A stretch of 64,000 nucleotides of DNA from Thermobifida halotolerans (GCF_003574835.2 NZ_CP063196.1:5270001-5334000), one strand, 5' to 3'. Positions 17,659 through 27,237 are shown, numbered from the stretch's first letter. Numbers and translations: made by a program. Notes: generated by a model not told the origin, from the sequence alone.

Positions 17659-19158
17659 GTGCCTGTCGCTACGGAGATCCACCCGGTCGAAGGTGTTCTC
17701 GCCGAATCCACGGCTGACCGTGTCGCGCTCGTCGTCCGAACCGGAGCGGACGGGCCGCAGCCGGTCATGGACGGGGTGGGACTGAGTCCGACCGATCTCG
17801 ACGCCCGGTTTCCCGCTTCGGTGGCGCGGCTTCTCGACACCTACGACTTCAGCGGAAAACCGGGGCAGACCGTCGAGTTCCCGGTGGATCTCGGCCGGGG
17901 ACCGGTCCGGTTGACCTTCCTGGGGATCGGCGACGCCACCCCCGCGGAGATGCGCAGGGCGGGCGCGGCGTTCGCCCGCTCGGTCAGGGGGAGTTCCCGG
18001 GCGGCGGTCAACGTCGCCGCACCGGAGCACGGTCCGGCCGCGCTGACCGCGTTCGTGGAGGGGGCGCTCCTCGCCTCCTACACGTTCACCCTGGCCGAGA
18101 CGCCCAGGAGCGCCGTACCCGCTCCCCGGCTCGACCTGCTCGGGTCGGCGGCAGAGGAGGCGGCCGACCCGGTCCGGCACGGCACGGTCCTGGCACGGGC
18201 CACCGCCACGGCCCGGGACCTGATCAACACCCCCTCGGCGGAGAAGGACCCCGCCTGGCTCGCGGCCCGGGCCGAGGAGATCGGCGGCGAGGCGGGCCTG
18301 TCGGTGCGGGTCTGGGACGAGACCGCCCTGAAACGCGACGGGTTCGGCGCGATCCTGGCCGTCGGACAGGGAGCGGTCCGTCCGCCGCGACTGGTCGAGC
18401 TGTCCTACACGCCGGAGAACCCCGCGGGGCACGTGGTCCTGGTCGGCAAGGGCATCACCTTCGACACCGGTGGCCTGTCGTTGAAGCCCAACGACAACAT
18501 GAAGCTCATGAAGACCGACATGAGCGGCGCCGGAATCGTGCTGGCCGTCCTCGCGGCGCTGCGCGACCTCGGGGTGCGGACCAGGGTCACCGGGCTGATG
18601 GCGCTCGCCGAGAACGCCTTCTCCGGCAGCGCCGTCCGGCCCGGCGACGTGCTGACCACCTACAGCGGCCGCACTGTCGAGGTGCTCAACACCGACGCCG
18701 AGGGACGCCTGGTGCTCGCCGACGCGATGGGCTACGCCGTGGCGGAACTGGCGCCGGACGTCCTGGTGGACGTGGCCACGCTCACCGGTGCGGCCAAGGT
18801 GGCGCTGGGCACCGGGATCGGCGCGCTGTTCGCCACCGACGACGACCTGGCCGCCGCGCTCGTCGACGCGGGCGAACGGTCGGGTGAGGCGCTGTGGCGG
18901 CTGCCGCTGCAGGAGGAGTACCGCGACACGCTCGACTCGCCGGTCGCCGACCTGGCCAACGTCGGCGTCAAGTCCGACTACGGCCATCCCGGGGCCACCG
19001 AGGCCGCGCTGTTCCTGCGCGAGTTCGTCGGCTCCGTCCCCTGGGCGCACCTCGACATCGCCGGACCGGGGCGTTCGATGAGCGAGGAGGGCGTGCTCAG
19101 CAAGGGAGGCACCGCGTTCACCACCCGCCTGCTGCTGCGCTGGCTGACCGAGCGGTAG
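17659..19158 (+). CDS. pepA: Leucyl aminopeptidase (M17)
   Basis: This 499-aa two-metal cytosolic aminopeptidase trims N-terminal residues from peptides. The C-terminal catalytic domain contains GKGITFDTGGLSLKP, MKTDMSGAG and the family signature NTDAEGRLVLAD. These supply the metal-binding Lys, Asp and Glu residues. The N-terminal domain (about 1-165) is the usual macrodomain-like regulatory part. Length is normal. The GTG start has AAGGAAG about 13 nt upstream, which is rather far, so the first residues are less certain. It converges on the O-methyltransferase with a 26-bp gap. Confidence 0.92.
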   Translation: MPVATEIHPVEGVLAESTADRVALVVRTGADGPQPVMDGVGLSPTDLDARFPASVARLLDTYDFSGKPGQTVEFPVDLGRGPVRLTFLGIGDATPAEMRRAGAAFARSVRGSSRAAVNVAAPEHGPAALTAFVEGALLASYTFTLAETPRSAVPAPRLDLLGSAAEEAADPVRHGTVLARATATARDLINTPSAEKDPAWLAARAEEIGGEAGLSVRVWDETALKRDGFGAILAVGQGAVRPPRLVELSYTPENPAGHVVLVGKGITFDTGGLSLKPNDNMKLMKTDMSGAGIVLAVLAALRDLGVRTRVTGLMALAENAFSGSAVRPGDVLTTYSGRTVEVLNTDAEGRLVLADAMGYAVAELAPDVLVDVATLTGAAKVALGTGIGALFATDDDLAAALVDAGERSGEALWRLPLQEEYRDTLDSPVADLANVGVKSDYGHPGATEAALFLREFVGSVPWAHLDIAGPGRSMSEEGVLSKGGTAFTTRLLLRWLTER

Positions 19159-19184
19159 TCGACGCTCCCGCACGGGCCCGGCGG

Positions 19185-19805
19185 TCAGGCGGTGCTGACC
19201 GCCGCGAGCAGGCCCGCGCCGACCGGAAGCAGCAGCGGAACCAGGGTCTCGTCCTCGTGGACTAGGCGGCCCAGTTCGCGGACCGCGGCGCCCGCGGGGT
19301 CGGCGGCGGCCTCCAACGGCCCGTCCCGCACTCCGTCGGTGTCCAGAGCGCCGTGGTAGACCACGATCCCGCCGGGGCGCAGCACGCGCAGCGCCTCGGC
19401 CAGGTACGCCGGGTACTCGGCCCGGTCGGAGTCCAGGAAGACCATGTCGTAGGCGGCGTCGCGCAGCCGGGGCAGCACCTCCAGGGCGCGGCCGTGGATG
19501 AGCCGCGTCCGATTGGCCGCGAACCCGGCCCGCCGGTAGGCGCCGCGCGCGAACTGCTGACTCGCGGGATCGACGTCCACGGTGGTCAGCACCGAGTCGG
19601 GGCGCATGCCGCGCAGCAGCCAGAGGCCCGAACTGCCGCACCCGGTACCGATCTCCACGACCGCGCGGGCGCCGATCACCGTGGCCAGGAAGCGCAGCGC
19701 CGCCCCCGTGGTGGGACTCACCGGACGGACGTCCCAGTGCCGCCCCTGCTCCCGGGCGGCCGCCAGGGCGTCGTCCTCCACCGCGTACCGCTCGATGTAG
19801 GCCAA
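19185..19805 (-). CDS. Class I SAM-dependent O-methyltransferase
   Basis: This 206-aa protein has VEIGTGCGSSGLWLL (SAM-binding loop), VDVDPASQQFA and FLDSDRAEYPAYL. These are typical of the catechol-O-methyltransferase-like family found beside sigE in actinobacteria (Rv1220c in M. tuberculosis). The only start codon I find before the conserved N-terminus is TTG at 19805; no ATG or GTG lies between it and the upstream in-frame stop. It is divergent from sigE across about 260 bp. The substrate is unknown. Confidence 0.82.
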   Translation of the reverse strand: MAYIERYAVEDDALAAAREQGRHWDVRPVSPTTGAALRFLATVIGARAVVEIGTGCGSSGLWLLRGMRPDSVLTTVDVDPASQQFARGAYRRAGFAANRTRLIHGRALEVLPRLRDAAYDMVFLDSDRAEYPAYLAEALRVLRPGGIVVYHGALDTDGVRDGPLEAAADPAGAAVRELGRLVHEDETLVPLLLPVGAGLLAAVSTA

Positions 19806-19966
19806 GGTGTCGTCTGGGTGGGCGATGACGGCCTCCCCCGCTGCGCCGGATACGAACCTGGTCCACGCGGACAGACGGTCTCGTGGCGGTGGGTATCGTG
19901 ACTGTTACACCGAGTCCGCGCTTCCTGGCACAGACTAGCCCCAACGGCTGCCGGTGCGCGGGATGT

Positions 19967-19992
19967 GGAACTTAATCGCCCTCCGCGGTGTT
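19967..19992 (+). promoter_or_regulatory. ECF-type promoter upstream of sigE (probable autoregulation)
   Basis: GGAACTT (19967-19973) and GTGTT (19988-19992), with 18 bp between GGAAC and GTT. This fits the GGAAC...GTT pattern used by SigE-type ECF factors. It lies about 75 bp before the sigE start codon. Confidence 0.45.
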
Positions 19993-20065
19993 AGAGAAAC
20001 AGACAGGGTCACGCCCCCCCGCTTGCCCCGCCGCGTGGACCGAGCGCCGAACGAAGGGAGCGCCA

Positions 20066-20641
20066 GTGGCAGGTCCTGACTCTGCCGTTGACTTCGGGCA
20101 CTGGGAACCACCCAGTTGGGACGAGGTCGTGCGCACTCACTCGGCACGGGTCTACCGTCTCGCCTACCGCCTGACCGGCAACCAGCACGACGCCGAGGAC
20201 CTCACCCAGGAGGTCTTCATCCGGGTGTTCCGGTCACTGGCCAACTACACGCCCGGCACCTTCGAGGGCTGGTTGCACCGCATCACCACCAACCTGTTCC
20301 TCGACATGGCGCGCCGCCGTGCCCGCATCCGCTTCGAGGGCCTGGCCGAGAGCGCCGACGACCGTATCGAAGGCCGTGAACCCTCCCCGGCGCAGGCCTA
20401 CGACGACCGTCACTTCGACGCCGACGTGCAGGCGGCCCTCGACGCCCTGCCTCCCGAGTTCCGCGCCGCCGTCGTGCTGTGCGACATCGAAGGGCTCTCC
20501 TACGAGGAGATCGCGGCCACTCTGGGGGTGAAGCTGGGCACGGTGCGCAGCCGCATCCACCGCGGCAGGGCCCAACTGCGCGCCGCGTTGGAGCACCGCC
20601 GTCTGACCGCCGAACGAGTCGGGGAGGTCAAGGAAGCATGA
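20066..20641 (+). CDS. sigE: ECF sigma factor SigE
   Basis: This 191-aa group IV sigma factor has region 2 with [28 protein letters not shown] and region 4 with [41 protein letters not shown]. It recruits RNA polymerase to envelope- and oxidative-stress promoters. GTG 20066 has AAGGGAG 7 nt upstream; a longer frame exists but lacks a site. Its stop overlaps the anti-sigma start (ATGA). The order sigE-anti-sigma-htrA-mrp matches the mycobacterial sigE locus. Confidence 0.93.
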   Translation: MAGPDSAVDFGHWEPPSWDEVVRTHSARVYRLAYRLTGNQHDAEDLTQEVFIRVFRSLANYTPGTFEGWLHRITTNLFLDMARRRARIRFEGLAESADDRIEGREPSPAQAYDDRHFDADVQAALDALPPEFRAAVVLCDIEGLSYEEIAATLGVKLGTVRSRIHRGRAQLRAALEHRRLTAERVGEVKEA

Positions 20642-21276
20642 GCCACCTGGAGGAGCGGCTGTCCGCCTTCGTCGACGGCGAACTGGGACACAGCGACCGG
20701 GACCGCGTGCTGAGCCACCTGGCCGGGTGCGAGACCTGCCGGTTCGAAGCCGAGATGCTGCGCAGCCTCAAGCAGCGGCTGTGCTCCCTGAACGCTCCGG
20801 AACCCGCCTCGGACTTCCTCGGCCGACTGCTCTCCCTTCCCGACGACGCATCCTCGGGTGAACCGCCGCACGGCGGCGCCGAGCCGTTCGCGGCGACCCC
20901 TCCGCTGGGCGCCGGCCGTCCGCTCGGGGGCGCCACCGCCGTCGAGCGGCGTGACCATCCCGTGCGCGGGTTCACCCGCTTCCGGTCCGGCTGGGGAAGG
21001 GCCCGCTACGCGGTGGCGGGGGTCTCGGTCGTGGCGGCCACCCTCGGGACGGCCTTCGTCGCGGGAGGCGACCCCGCCCCCGCCGACCAGCCCGTGGTCT
21101 CTCCGGCGCTGGTCGACTACGCGATCGAGCACGCGGCCGTGTCCGGTCAGGCGCTGCTGGGCGATCCCGTCACGGTTCCGATGGTCACGACGCGGTCCAC
21201 GGAGAACGGGACGATCCGGACCGCGGAGTCGGACACCAGCGGCTCGGAGCGGCCGGGCGACTCCCGCACCCGGTGA
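20638..21276 (+). CDS. rseA: Anti-sigma-E factor (ZAS type) with transmembrane helix
   Basis: This 212-aa protein carries the zinc-binding anti-sigma signature His27-x3-Cys31-x2-Cys34 (HLAGCETC) in the N-terminal 40 residues, which would hold SigE. A long linker is followed by a transmembrane helix at about 122-140 and an extracytoplasmic tail of about 70 residues. That layout suits release by regulated proteolysis from outside. In mycobacteria RseA is described as mostly cytoplasmic, so the clear membrane span here is of interest. Start and stop overlap both neighbours by 4 bp. Confidence 0.9.
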   Translation: MSHLEERLSAFVDGELGHSDRDRVLSHLAGCETCRFEAEMLRSLKQRLCSLNAPEPASDFLGRLLSLPDDASSGEPPHGGAEPFAATPPLGAGRPLGGATAVERRDHPVRGFTRFRSGWGRARYAVAGVSVVAATLGTAFVAGGDPAPADQPVVSPALVDYAIEHAAVSGQALLGDPVTVPMVTTRSTENGTIRTAESDTSGSERPGDSRTR

Positions 21277-22358
21277 GCGGGGAGCACAACGGGTCCGCAC
21301 ACCGTCGGGGGCACGCGACGGTGTCGGCGGCCGTGCTGTGCGTGCTGCTGTGCCTGATCGCCGTCACCGTGGCCGCGGACTCCCGGGCCGTCCCGCCCGC
21401 CGAGCGGCGCGGCGGCGACGGTATGGCGATCCTGCGCCGTGCGGTGGAGCTCGACGACGGACTCCACTACGCGGGGGTGCGTTCGCTGTCCTGGCGCGAC
21501 AGCGCGGGCCGCACCGAGACGACCCTGCTGCACGTCCTGCACCGGCCCGAGGTGGGCACGCTGGTCAGACCGGTCCGGGAGACCGGTGGGGGAACGGACG
21601 TCCTGGTCGGTTCGGGGGCCTGGGGCGACCCCGACGGCGCCGTCCTCGCGGTTCTGGAGAGCAACTTCTGGGTCGACGCCGACGGCGCCGAGAAGGTCGG
21701 TGAGCGTTCCGCGCTGCGCGTGACCGCACGGCGCGACAACGGGCAGCTCGCGGCCCGGTTCTGGGTCGACGAGGCGACCGGTCTGCTGCTGCGCCGCGAG
21801 GTGTACGACACCGACGGGGAGCTGGCCCAGGCCGGTGTCTTCGAGTCGATCCGGTTCGGAGCCGACGCGGTCGCCGCGGCGGACGACACGGCACAGTCCG
21901 ACACCACGGTGGTGAGCCGTCCCTGGGGTGACGAACTCGACGAGCGGGAACTGGACCTGCTGCGTTCCGACGGGTGGGCGCTGCCCGAGCAGCTTCCCTG
22001 GGGGTTCACGCTGGTCGAGGCACGCTCCACCGGGAGCGGGAGCAACCGGGTGACGCATCTGACCTACTCCGACGGGATCTGCGTGATCTCGGTGTTCACC
22101 CAGCGCGGGAGCCTGGGCGCGGGCGCGGTCTCGGGACTGCGCGCGGTGGAGGAGGACGGCGCGCTCGTCCACGTCGCCGACGAGGGCGGCCAGCACCAGC
22201 GGATGTGGGAGGCGGACGGGTTCGTCCACACCGTGCTCGCCGACGCCCCCGAAGGCATCGTGTCCGGCGCGTTGCGCACACTGCCCCCGCCCGACGGCAC
22301 CGGCTTCTGGGCGCGGGTGGGCAGGGGCCTGGACCGGATGGGAACCTGGCTGGAGTAG
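21273..22358 (+). CDS. RseB/MucB-like extracytoplasmic sigma-E regulator
   Basis: This 361-aa exported protein has a signal peptide or anchor at about 18-36 (VSAAVLCVLLCLIAVTVAA). Its two-part periplasmic-type domain has the N-terminal LolA-like beta fold: YAGVRSLSWRD, LHVLHRPEVGTLV and ARFWVDEATGLLLRREVYD. The C-terminal part has LPWGFTLVEAR and LTYSDGICVISVFTQ, the latter matching the MucB/RseB C-terminal domain. In proteobacteria RseB binds RseA outside the membrane and shields it from DegS until lipid signals appear. The GTG start overlaps the anti-sigma stop. The same job here is inferred. Confidence 0.85.
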   Translation: MSGEHNGSAHRRGHATVSAAVLCVLLCLIAVTVAADSRAVPPAERRGGDGMAILRRAVELDDGLHYAGVRSLSWRDSAGRTETTLLHVLHRPEVGTLVRPVRETGGGTDVLVGSGAWGDPDGAVLAVLESNFWVDADGAEKVGERSALRVTARRDNGQLAARFWVDEATGLLLRREVYDTDGELAQAGVFESIRFGADAVAAADDTAQSDTTVVSRPWGDELDERELDLLRSDGWALPEQLPWGFTLVEARSTGSGSNRVTHLTYSDGICVISVFTQRGSLGAGAVSGLRAVEEDGALVHVADEGGQHQRMWEADGFVHTVLADAPEGIVSGALRTLPPPDGTGFWARVGRGLDRMGTWLE

Positions 22359-22476
22359 TGCGCGTCCCACCAGAATGGTGCGGACAGACACGGGTTTCGG
22401 GCGGACGCGAACCCTGTTAACCGACGTTTATGTTGTGTGCGCCAGGATGGATCGGGCAGCGATAGACGGAGAGCAC

Positions 22477-24033
22477 ATGACCGACGAAACCGGACGCCGT
22501 GACTTCGGGGGAGAGGCGGAAAGCCCGGTGACGGACCCGGCGGTCCACTCCGGACCGACCATCGGCCCGTCCGCAGCGCCTGAGGGAGCCGTCGCCCCGG
22601 CACAGCAGGGCGGAGTACCCCAGGAACCGTGGGGATCCCCGCAGGGGCGGCCCGTGCCGCCGTCCCAGGGGCATCCCGCCCGACCGCCGTGGTCCGTCCC
22701 CGGGTGGACGCCGACCGGACCGGGGCAGCCGCAGTCCGCTCCGCCGCCCTCCTCCCAGACCTGGGCGGGCGGCCAGCAGCCGCCCCCGCCTCCTCCTGTC
22801 CCGACGTGGCCGGGCGCTCCCGCACCGTCGGGCGGCACGGGCATGCACCAGCCCCCGCACGGCCCCGCGGGCCCCCCTGGGCAGTGGCCCGCGGGCGCAC
22901 CCGGCGGCGGACACGCAGCGGCGCCCGCGCGGAAGCGCCGCGGTGTCCCGGTGTGGGCGATGCTGCTCGTCGTCGCGGTCGTGGCCATGGCATCGGCCGG
23001 TGTGGGCGGTGCGGTCAGCGCCTCCCTGGTCGGCAACGAGCCCCCGGAGCCGCAGGGCTCCAACGCGCTGAACAACGAGGTCCCCAGCGACGTGCCCAGT
23101 CGCGCCCCCGACACCATCGCGGGGGTCGCGCAGCGGGTCAGCCCCAGCGTGGTGTCCATCCGCAGCGCCAGCCCGCAGACCGGCGGGAACGGTTCCGGTT
23201 TTGTCATCGAGGGCGACTACGTGGTCACCAACAACCACGTCGTCGACGCGGTGGAGCGGACCGGCATCGAGGTCGTCTACAGCGACGGCCACGTCAGCAA
23301 GGCCGAGGTGGTGGGCGCGGCGGCCTCCTCCGACCTGGCGGTCCTGCGACTGGCCGACCCCCTGGACGTGGAGCCGCTGGAGTTCGGCGACTCCGACGAG
23401 GTGACCGTCGGGGACACCGTCATCGCGATCGGCGCGCCGCTCGGCCTGGAGGGCACCGTCACCTCCGGTATCGTCAGCGCCCTCAACCGTCCCGTCACCG
23501 TCGGCGAGAGCGGCCAGGAGGCCTACATCAGCGCGATCCAGACCGACGCGGCCATCAACCCCGGCAACTCGGGCGGACCGCTCGTCAACGAGCAGGGCAT
23601 GGTGATCGGGGTGAACTCGGCGATCGCCACCATGGGCAGTCTCAGCGGGGAGCAGACCGGAAGCATCGGTCTGGGGTTCGCGATCCCGTCCAACCAGGCG
23701 TCGCGTGTGGTGGAGCAGCTCATCGAGACCGGTGAGGCCCCGCACGCCGTCATCGGCGCGGTCATAGACCTGCAGTACCGGGAACAGGGCGCGCTGATCC
23801 TGGAGGAGCGGGAGAACGGCGGCGACACCATCGTGCGGGGCGGCCCCGCCGACCAGGCGGGACTGCGCCCCGGCGACGTCATCGTGGAGTTCGACGGCAC
23901 TCCGGTGCGCGACGGCAACCAGCTCGTCACCCTGATCCACACCAAGGCTCCGGGCGACCGGGTCGAGATCCGCTACGAACGGAACGGCGAGGAGCACACC
24001 ACGGTCATGGTCCTGGGATCGTCGAACGACTGA
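22477..24033 (+). CDS. htrA: HtrA/DegP-type serine protease, membrane anchored
   Basis: This 518-aa protein has a cytoplasmic Pro/Gly-rich N-terminus of 155 residues, a transmembrane helix at about 157-176, an extracytoplasmic trypsin-like domain and a PDZ domain from about 415. The catalytic triad is His254 (TNNHVV), Asp286 (SSDLAVL) and Ser365 (GNSGGPL). It degrades or refolds misfolded envelope proteins and is a natural candidate for cleaving the anti-sigma factor. The ATG at 22477 has GGAGAG 4 nt upstream. The 118-bp gap before it contains TATGTT (22429-22434), a possible separate -10. Confidence 0.93.
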   Translation: MTDETGRRDFGGEAESPVTDPAVHSGPTIGPSAAPEGAVAPAQQGGVPQEPWGSPQGRPVPPSQGHPARPPWSVPGWTPTGPGQPQSAPPPSSQTWAGGQQPPPPPPVPTWPGAPAPSGGTGMHQPPHGPAGPPGQWPAGAPGGGHAAAPARKRRGVPVWAMLLVVAVVAMASAGVGGAVSASLVGNEPPEPQGSNALNNEVPSDVPSRAPDTIAGVAQRVSPSVVSIRSASPQTGGNGSGFVIEGDYVVTNNHVVDAVERTGIEVVYSDGHVSKAEVVGAAASSDLAVLRLADPLDVEPLEFGDSDEVTVGDTVIAIGAPLGLEGTVTSGIVSALNRPVTVGESGQEAYISAIQTDAAINPGNSGGPLVNEQGMVIGVNSAIATMGSLSGEQTGSIGLGFAIPSNQASRVVEQLIETGEAPHAVIGAVIDLQYREQGALILEERENGGDTIVRGGPADQAGLRPGDVIVEFDGTPVRDGNQLVTLIHTKAPGDRVEIRYERNGEEHTTVMVLGSSND

Positions 24034-24063
24034 CCCCGAGGTGGTCCCACCGGGGAGGCGCTG

Positions 24064-24083
24064 CGGGGGCGAAAAGGCCCCCG
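24064..24083. terminator. Bidirectional terminator between htrA and mrp
   Basis: CGGGGGC and GCCCCCG form a 7-bp perfect stem around GAAAAG. It lies in the 74-bp gap between convergent genes. Confidence 0.6.
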
Positions 24084-24107
24084 GCGCCGACCAGCGGCGG
24101 GTTCGGA

Positions 24108-25247
24108 TCAGCGGCTGGTCGGGCTGAGGCCCAGCATCATCCCGGCCAGGCCGCGCGGCTTGCCGACGAGCTCCTCGGCAATGGAGCGCAGCACCTTGCC
24201 CGCCTCGCTGTCGGGAGCGTCGAGTACCAGCGGCATCCCCCGGTCGCCGCCCTCGCGCAGCGCCACCTCCAGCGGCACCTGCCCCAGCAGCGGAACCCTG
24301 GTGCCCAGGGCCTTGGTGAGTCCGTCGCAGACGGCCTGGCCGCCGCCCTCGCCGAACAGGTAGACCCGCTCGTCGCTGCCGGGAGCCTGGTAGTAGGACA
24401 TGTTCTCGATCACGCCCGCGACCCGCTGGTGGGTCTGCGCGGAGATCGCCCCGGCGCGCTCGGCGACCTCGGCCGCGGCCTGCTGCGGGGTGGTCACCAC
24501 CAGGATCTCGGCGCCCGGCAGCAGTTGGGCGACGGAGATGGCGACGTCGCCGGTGCCCGGGGGCAGATCCATCAGCAGGACGTCCAGGTCGCCCCAGAAG
24601 ACGTCGGCGAGGAACTGCTGCAGCGCCCGGTGCAGCATCGGCCCGCGCCACACGACCGGCTGGTTGCCCTGGGTGAACATGCCGACCGAGATGACCTTGA
24701 CGCCGTGTGCGGTCGGCGGCAGGATCATGTCCTCGACCTTGGTGGGACGGTCGTCGGCGCCCAGCATCCGGGGCACGGAGTGGCCGTAGATGTCGGCGTC
24801 CACGACACCCACCTTGTGTCCCTGGGCGGCCAGGGCGGCGGCCAGGTTCACCGTGACCGAGGACTTGCCGACACCGCCCTTGCCGGAGGCGATGGCGAAC
24901 ACCTTGGTGAGCGAGTTCGGCTTGGCGAACGGGATCTCCTTCTCGGCCTGTCCGCCGCGCAGCTTCGTCTGCAACGCCTTGCGCTGTTCGTCGCTCATGA
25001 CGTCGAGCGTGACCTTCACGCCGGTGACACCGGGCACCTTGCTGACCGCGGCGGCGACGTCCTTCTCGATACGGCCCCGCATGGGGCAGCCGGCCACCGT
25101 GAGGTAGATGCCGACCGCGACCGTACCGTCGTCGTTGATCTCGACGTTCTTGACCATGTCGAGCTCGGTGATGGGACGGTGGATCTCTGGGTCCTTGACG
25201 GTGGCCAGAGCCGCGTTCACCTGCTCGGTGGTGGGTGTGGAGGACAT
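24108..25247 (-). CDS. mrp: Mrp/ApbC-type iron-sulfur carrier P-loop ATPase
   Basis: This 379-aa protein has an N-terminal MIP18/DUF59 domain (residues 1-90, with TVAGCPMRGRIE) and a P-loop ATPase domain with the deviant Walker A GKGGVGKSS near residue 122. It delivers Fe-S clusters or assists their assembly. The CxxC found in many Mrp proteins after ENMS is absent here (NMSYYQAPGSDER), as I recall for the mycobacterial homologue too. The start is set by a leaderless -10. Its position after htrA, in the opposite direction, matches M. tuberculosis. Confidence 0.92.
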   Translation of the reverse strand: MSSTPTTEQVNAALATVKDPEIHRPITELDMVKNVEINDDGTVAVGIYLTVAGCPMRGRIEKDVAAAVSKVPGVTGVKVTLDVMSDEQRKALQTKLRGGQAEKEIPFAKPNSLTKVFAIASGKGGVGKSSVTVNLAAALAAQGHKVGVVDADIYGHSVPRMLGADDRPTKVEDMILPPTAHGVKVISVGMFTQGNQPVVWRGPMLHRALQQFLADVFWGDLDVLLMDLPPGTGDVAISVAQLLPGAEILVVTTPQQAAAEVAERAGAISAQTHQRVAGVIENMSYYQAPGSDERVYLFGEGGGQAVCDGLTKALGTRVPLLGQVPLEVALREGGDRGMPLVLDAPDSEAGKVLRSIAEELVGKPRGLAGMMLGLSPTSR

Positions 25248-25254
25248 GTCATCA

Positions 25255-25260
25255 ATGGTA
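25255..25260 (-). promoter_or_regulatory. Leaderless -10 element of mrp (TACCAT)
   Basis: On the reverse strand TACCAT ends 7 nt before the mrp ATG at 25247. Confidence 0.45.
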
Positions 25261-25371
25261 CGAAAGCCCAGGTGTGAATCGCGCAGGCGGCCTCGGCGGC
25301 TCTTCCGGAGAAAGCCGTGACGTGCTCTTAACACCCGCAATACACAACCCGCTAGTAGTGTCGGACGAACG

Positions 25372-26535
25372 ATGGGCAACGCGCTACCACCATGGTCGTC
25401 CGGACCCGACCCGCGGGAGCGGTCGGCTCCGCAGCATTCCCAGATCTGGGCGTCGCCGGGCCGGGCGGGAGGACAGGGGTCGGACGCGGTCTGGGCGTGG
25501 CCGCCTCCCGTGGCACGCAGACCGCGGACGGTCGAGCCGCCCCCGGGCGTTCCCTACCACCGGATGGCCCGAACCGAGACGCACCGCTGGTGGAAGCCGC
25601 CGTTGACACTGGGACTCGCGGTGCTGCTGGTCCTGGGGATGACCGTTTTCACACTGGTCGTGGTCGAACTGGTCAAGGCCATCCAGCGCATCCCCGAAGA
25701 CGTCGAACTGTTCGGCGACCCCGTTGCCGACCTCGCGGTCAACCTCCTGGCGCTGGCGCTGATGATCCCGGCGGTGATGGTCGCCGTGCGGGTCGTCCAG
25801 AAACGCCGGATCGGTTCGCTGGCCTCGGTCGAGGGACGGCTGCGCTGGCCGTGGCTGTTGCGCTGCGCGGTGGTCGCCACGGTGAGCGTCGCGGTCTCCT
25901 TCGGCATCCTCAGCGTCCTGTACCTGCTCAGCGAGCCGGGGGAGCCGCTGTTCGGCGAGTACGTGGGCGCCCGCCGGTTCGCCTTGGCGGTGGTGGTCGT
26001 CGTGCTGCTGGTGCCGTTCCAGGCCGCCGCCGAGGAGTACGCCCTGCGGGGATTCCTCATGCAGATGGTCGGCGCCTACGGAAGCACGTCGTACGGAGAC
26101 CGGCGGCCGGGTCCGGTCGCCGTGGTCAACCGCGTCCTCGCCAGTCCGGTGCCCGCGATCCTGGTGAGCGGACTGGTGTTCACCGTCATGCACGACTACT
26201 CCGGCTGGGCGACGGCCGAGGTCGCGCTGTTCGGTCTGGCCATGGCCTGGCTCGTCTGGTACACCGGAGGCCTCGAGGCGGCGATCACGCTGCACGTGGC
26301 GCACAACGTGGTGGCGTTCGTTCTCTCCGCCTACGAGGGCCTGCCCGACCCGTCGGGCAGCATCGGAAGCTGGCAGGGGGTCGTCGCGACCGCCCTCCAG
26401 TTGGGGCTGTTCTGCCTCGTGGTGGTCTGGATGGCGCGCCGCGCGAGGGTGCGCCGCACCACTCCCGACCCCCACGCGGCGCTTCCCCCGCCTCCCGGGG
26501 GCGAAACTGCTGGTCCCGGTCACGACCACGGCTGA
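25372..26535 (+). CDS. CPBP-family intramembrane metalloprotease
   Basis: This 387-aa protein has a cytoplasmic Pro-rich N-terminus of about 75 residues and then eight or so hydrophobic segments. The CPBP/Abi signature is present: AAAEEYALRGFLMQ (EExxxR), a His in FTVMHDYSGW and a further His in TLHVAHNVVAF. All the glutamate and histidine residues needed for a glutamate-type intramembrane protease are kept. Relatives cleave prenylated or membrane proteins, but bacterial substrates are mostly unknown. TAGTGT ends 10 nt before the ATG, so the leader is very short. Confidence 0.85.
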   Translation: MGNALPPWSSGPDPRERSAPQHSQIWASPGRAGGQGSDAVWAWPPPVARRPRTVEPPPGVPYHRMARTETHRWWKPPLTLGLAVLLVLGMTVFTLVVVELVKAIQRIPEDVELFGDPVADLAVNLLALALMIPAVMVAVRVVQKRRIGSLASVEGRLRWPWLLRCAVVATVSVAVSFGILSVLYLLSEPGEPLFGEYVGARRFALAVVVVVLLVPFQAAAEEYALRGFLMQMVGAYGSTSYGDRRPGPVAVVNRVLASPVPAILVSGLVFTVMHDYSGWATAEVALFGLAMAWLVWYTGGLEAAITLHVAHNVVAFVLSAYEGLPDPSGSIGSWQGVVATALQLGLFCLVVVWMARRARVRRTTPDPHAALPPPPGGETAGPGHDHG

Positions 26536-26580
26536 CAGGCACGTTTTCTCCCGGACCTTCCGGGTAGCACCCGGACAACC

Positions 26581-27237
26581 ATGAAGACTGTCCCTTCGTG
26601 TCCTCGCTGTGGGCGCGTCGTCCACGAACCCGATCTGTGGTCGAGCGCGTGGCGATGTGACGCGCACGGACCGGTCGTCCCCCTGCGCGCGGTGCGCGAC
26701 CCCGGCGCCGCCTCCCTGGAGCTCCTGCTCGACGAGGCGAGGGTGCCGGTCTGGATTCCCTGGCCGCTGCCGTCCGGATGGGTCCTCACCGGATTCGCCG
26801 AGGCCGGGGACGAACGCACCGGAATCCTCGCCGCCGCGGTCGCCCTGTCCGGTCCGGCCCCGTTGGGCGGAGTGGGGGAGCTGGTGGTGGTCGCGGAGGA
26901 GCCCGGCGTCGGACTCGCCGCCCGGATCGCCGGGGTCGGTGGCCCCGACCCCGGGGACGGCTTCGACCACGACCCCCCGAACACCAGGGTCCGCAACGAC
27001 GGCCACGAGATCCACCTGTGGAGCGTCGACGGCGGACCGGAGCGCGCGATCTACGTCGGAGAGGCGATGGCCCAGTGGCTGTGGTTCGTCTTCGACTCGG
27101 CCGACGGCGGCGTGCTCATGTGCGAGATCGACGCCGTGCGAGACCTGCGCGACGCCCGTGACGTCGGTCCCTTCCCGGACCTGCCGTTCGGGGCGCCCTC
27201 CCCGTTCCTGGTCGAGGCGCTCAAACCGGCCGGATGA
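26581..27237 (+). CDS. Zinc-ribbon protein of unknown function (DUF6758-like)
   Basis: This 218-aa soluble protein has an N-terminal zinc-ribbon-like motif CPRCGRVVHEPDLWSSAWRC, then VPVWIPWPLPSGWVLTGFAEAGDERTG-type sequence. The body is hydrophobic-core beta/alpha with no catalytic signature I recognise. Actinomycetes commonly carry this protein before a PHP-domain gene; the DUF number is from memory. It starts 45 bp after the CPBP gene and ends 26 bp before the PHP gene, which has its own -10. Function unknown. Confidence 0.75.
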   Translation: MKTVPSCPRCGRVVHEPDLWSSAWRCDAHGPVVPLRAVRDPGAASLELLLDEARVPVWIPWPLPSGWVLTGFAEAGDERTGILAAAVALSGPAPLGGVGELVVVAEEPGVGLAARIAGVGGPDPGDGFDHDPPNTRVRNDGHEIHLWSVDGGPERAIYVGEAMAQWLWFVFDSADGGVLMCEIDAVRDLRDARDVGPFPDLPFGAPSPFLVEALKPAG

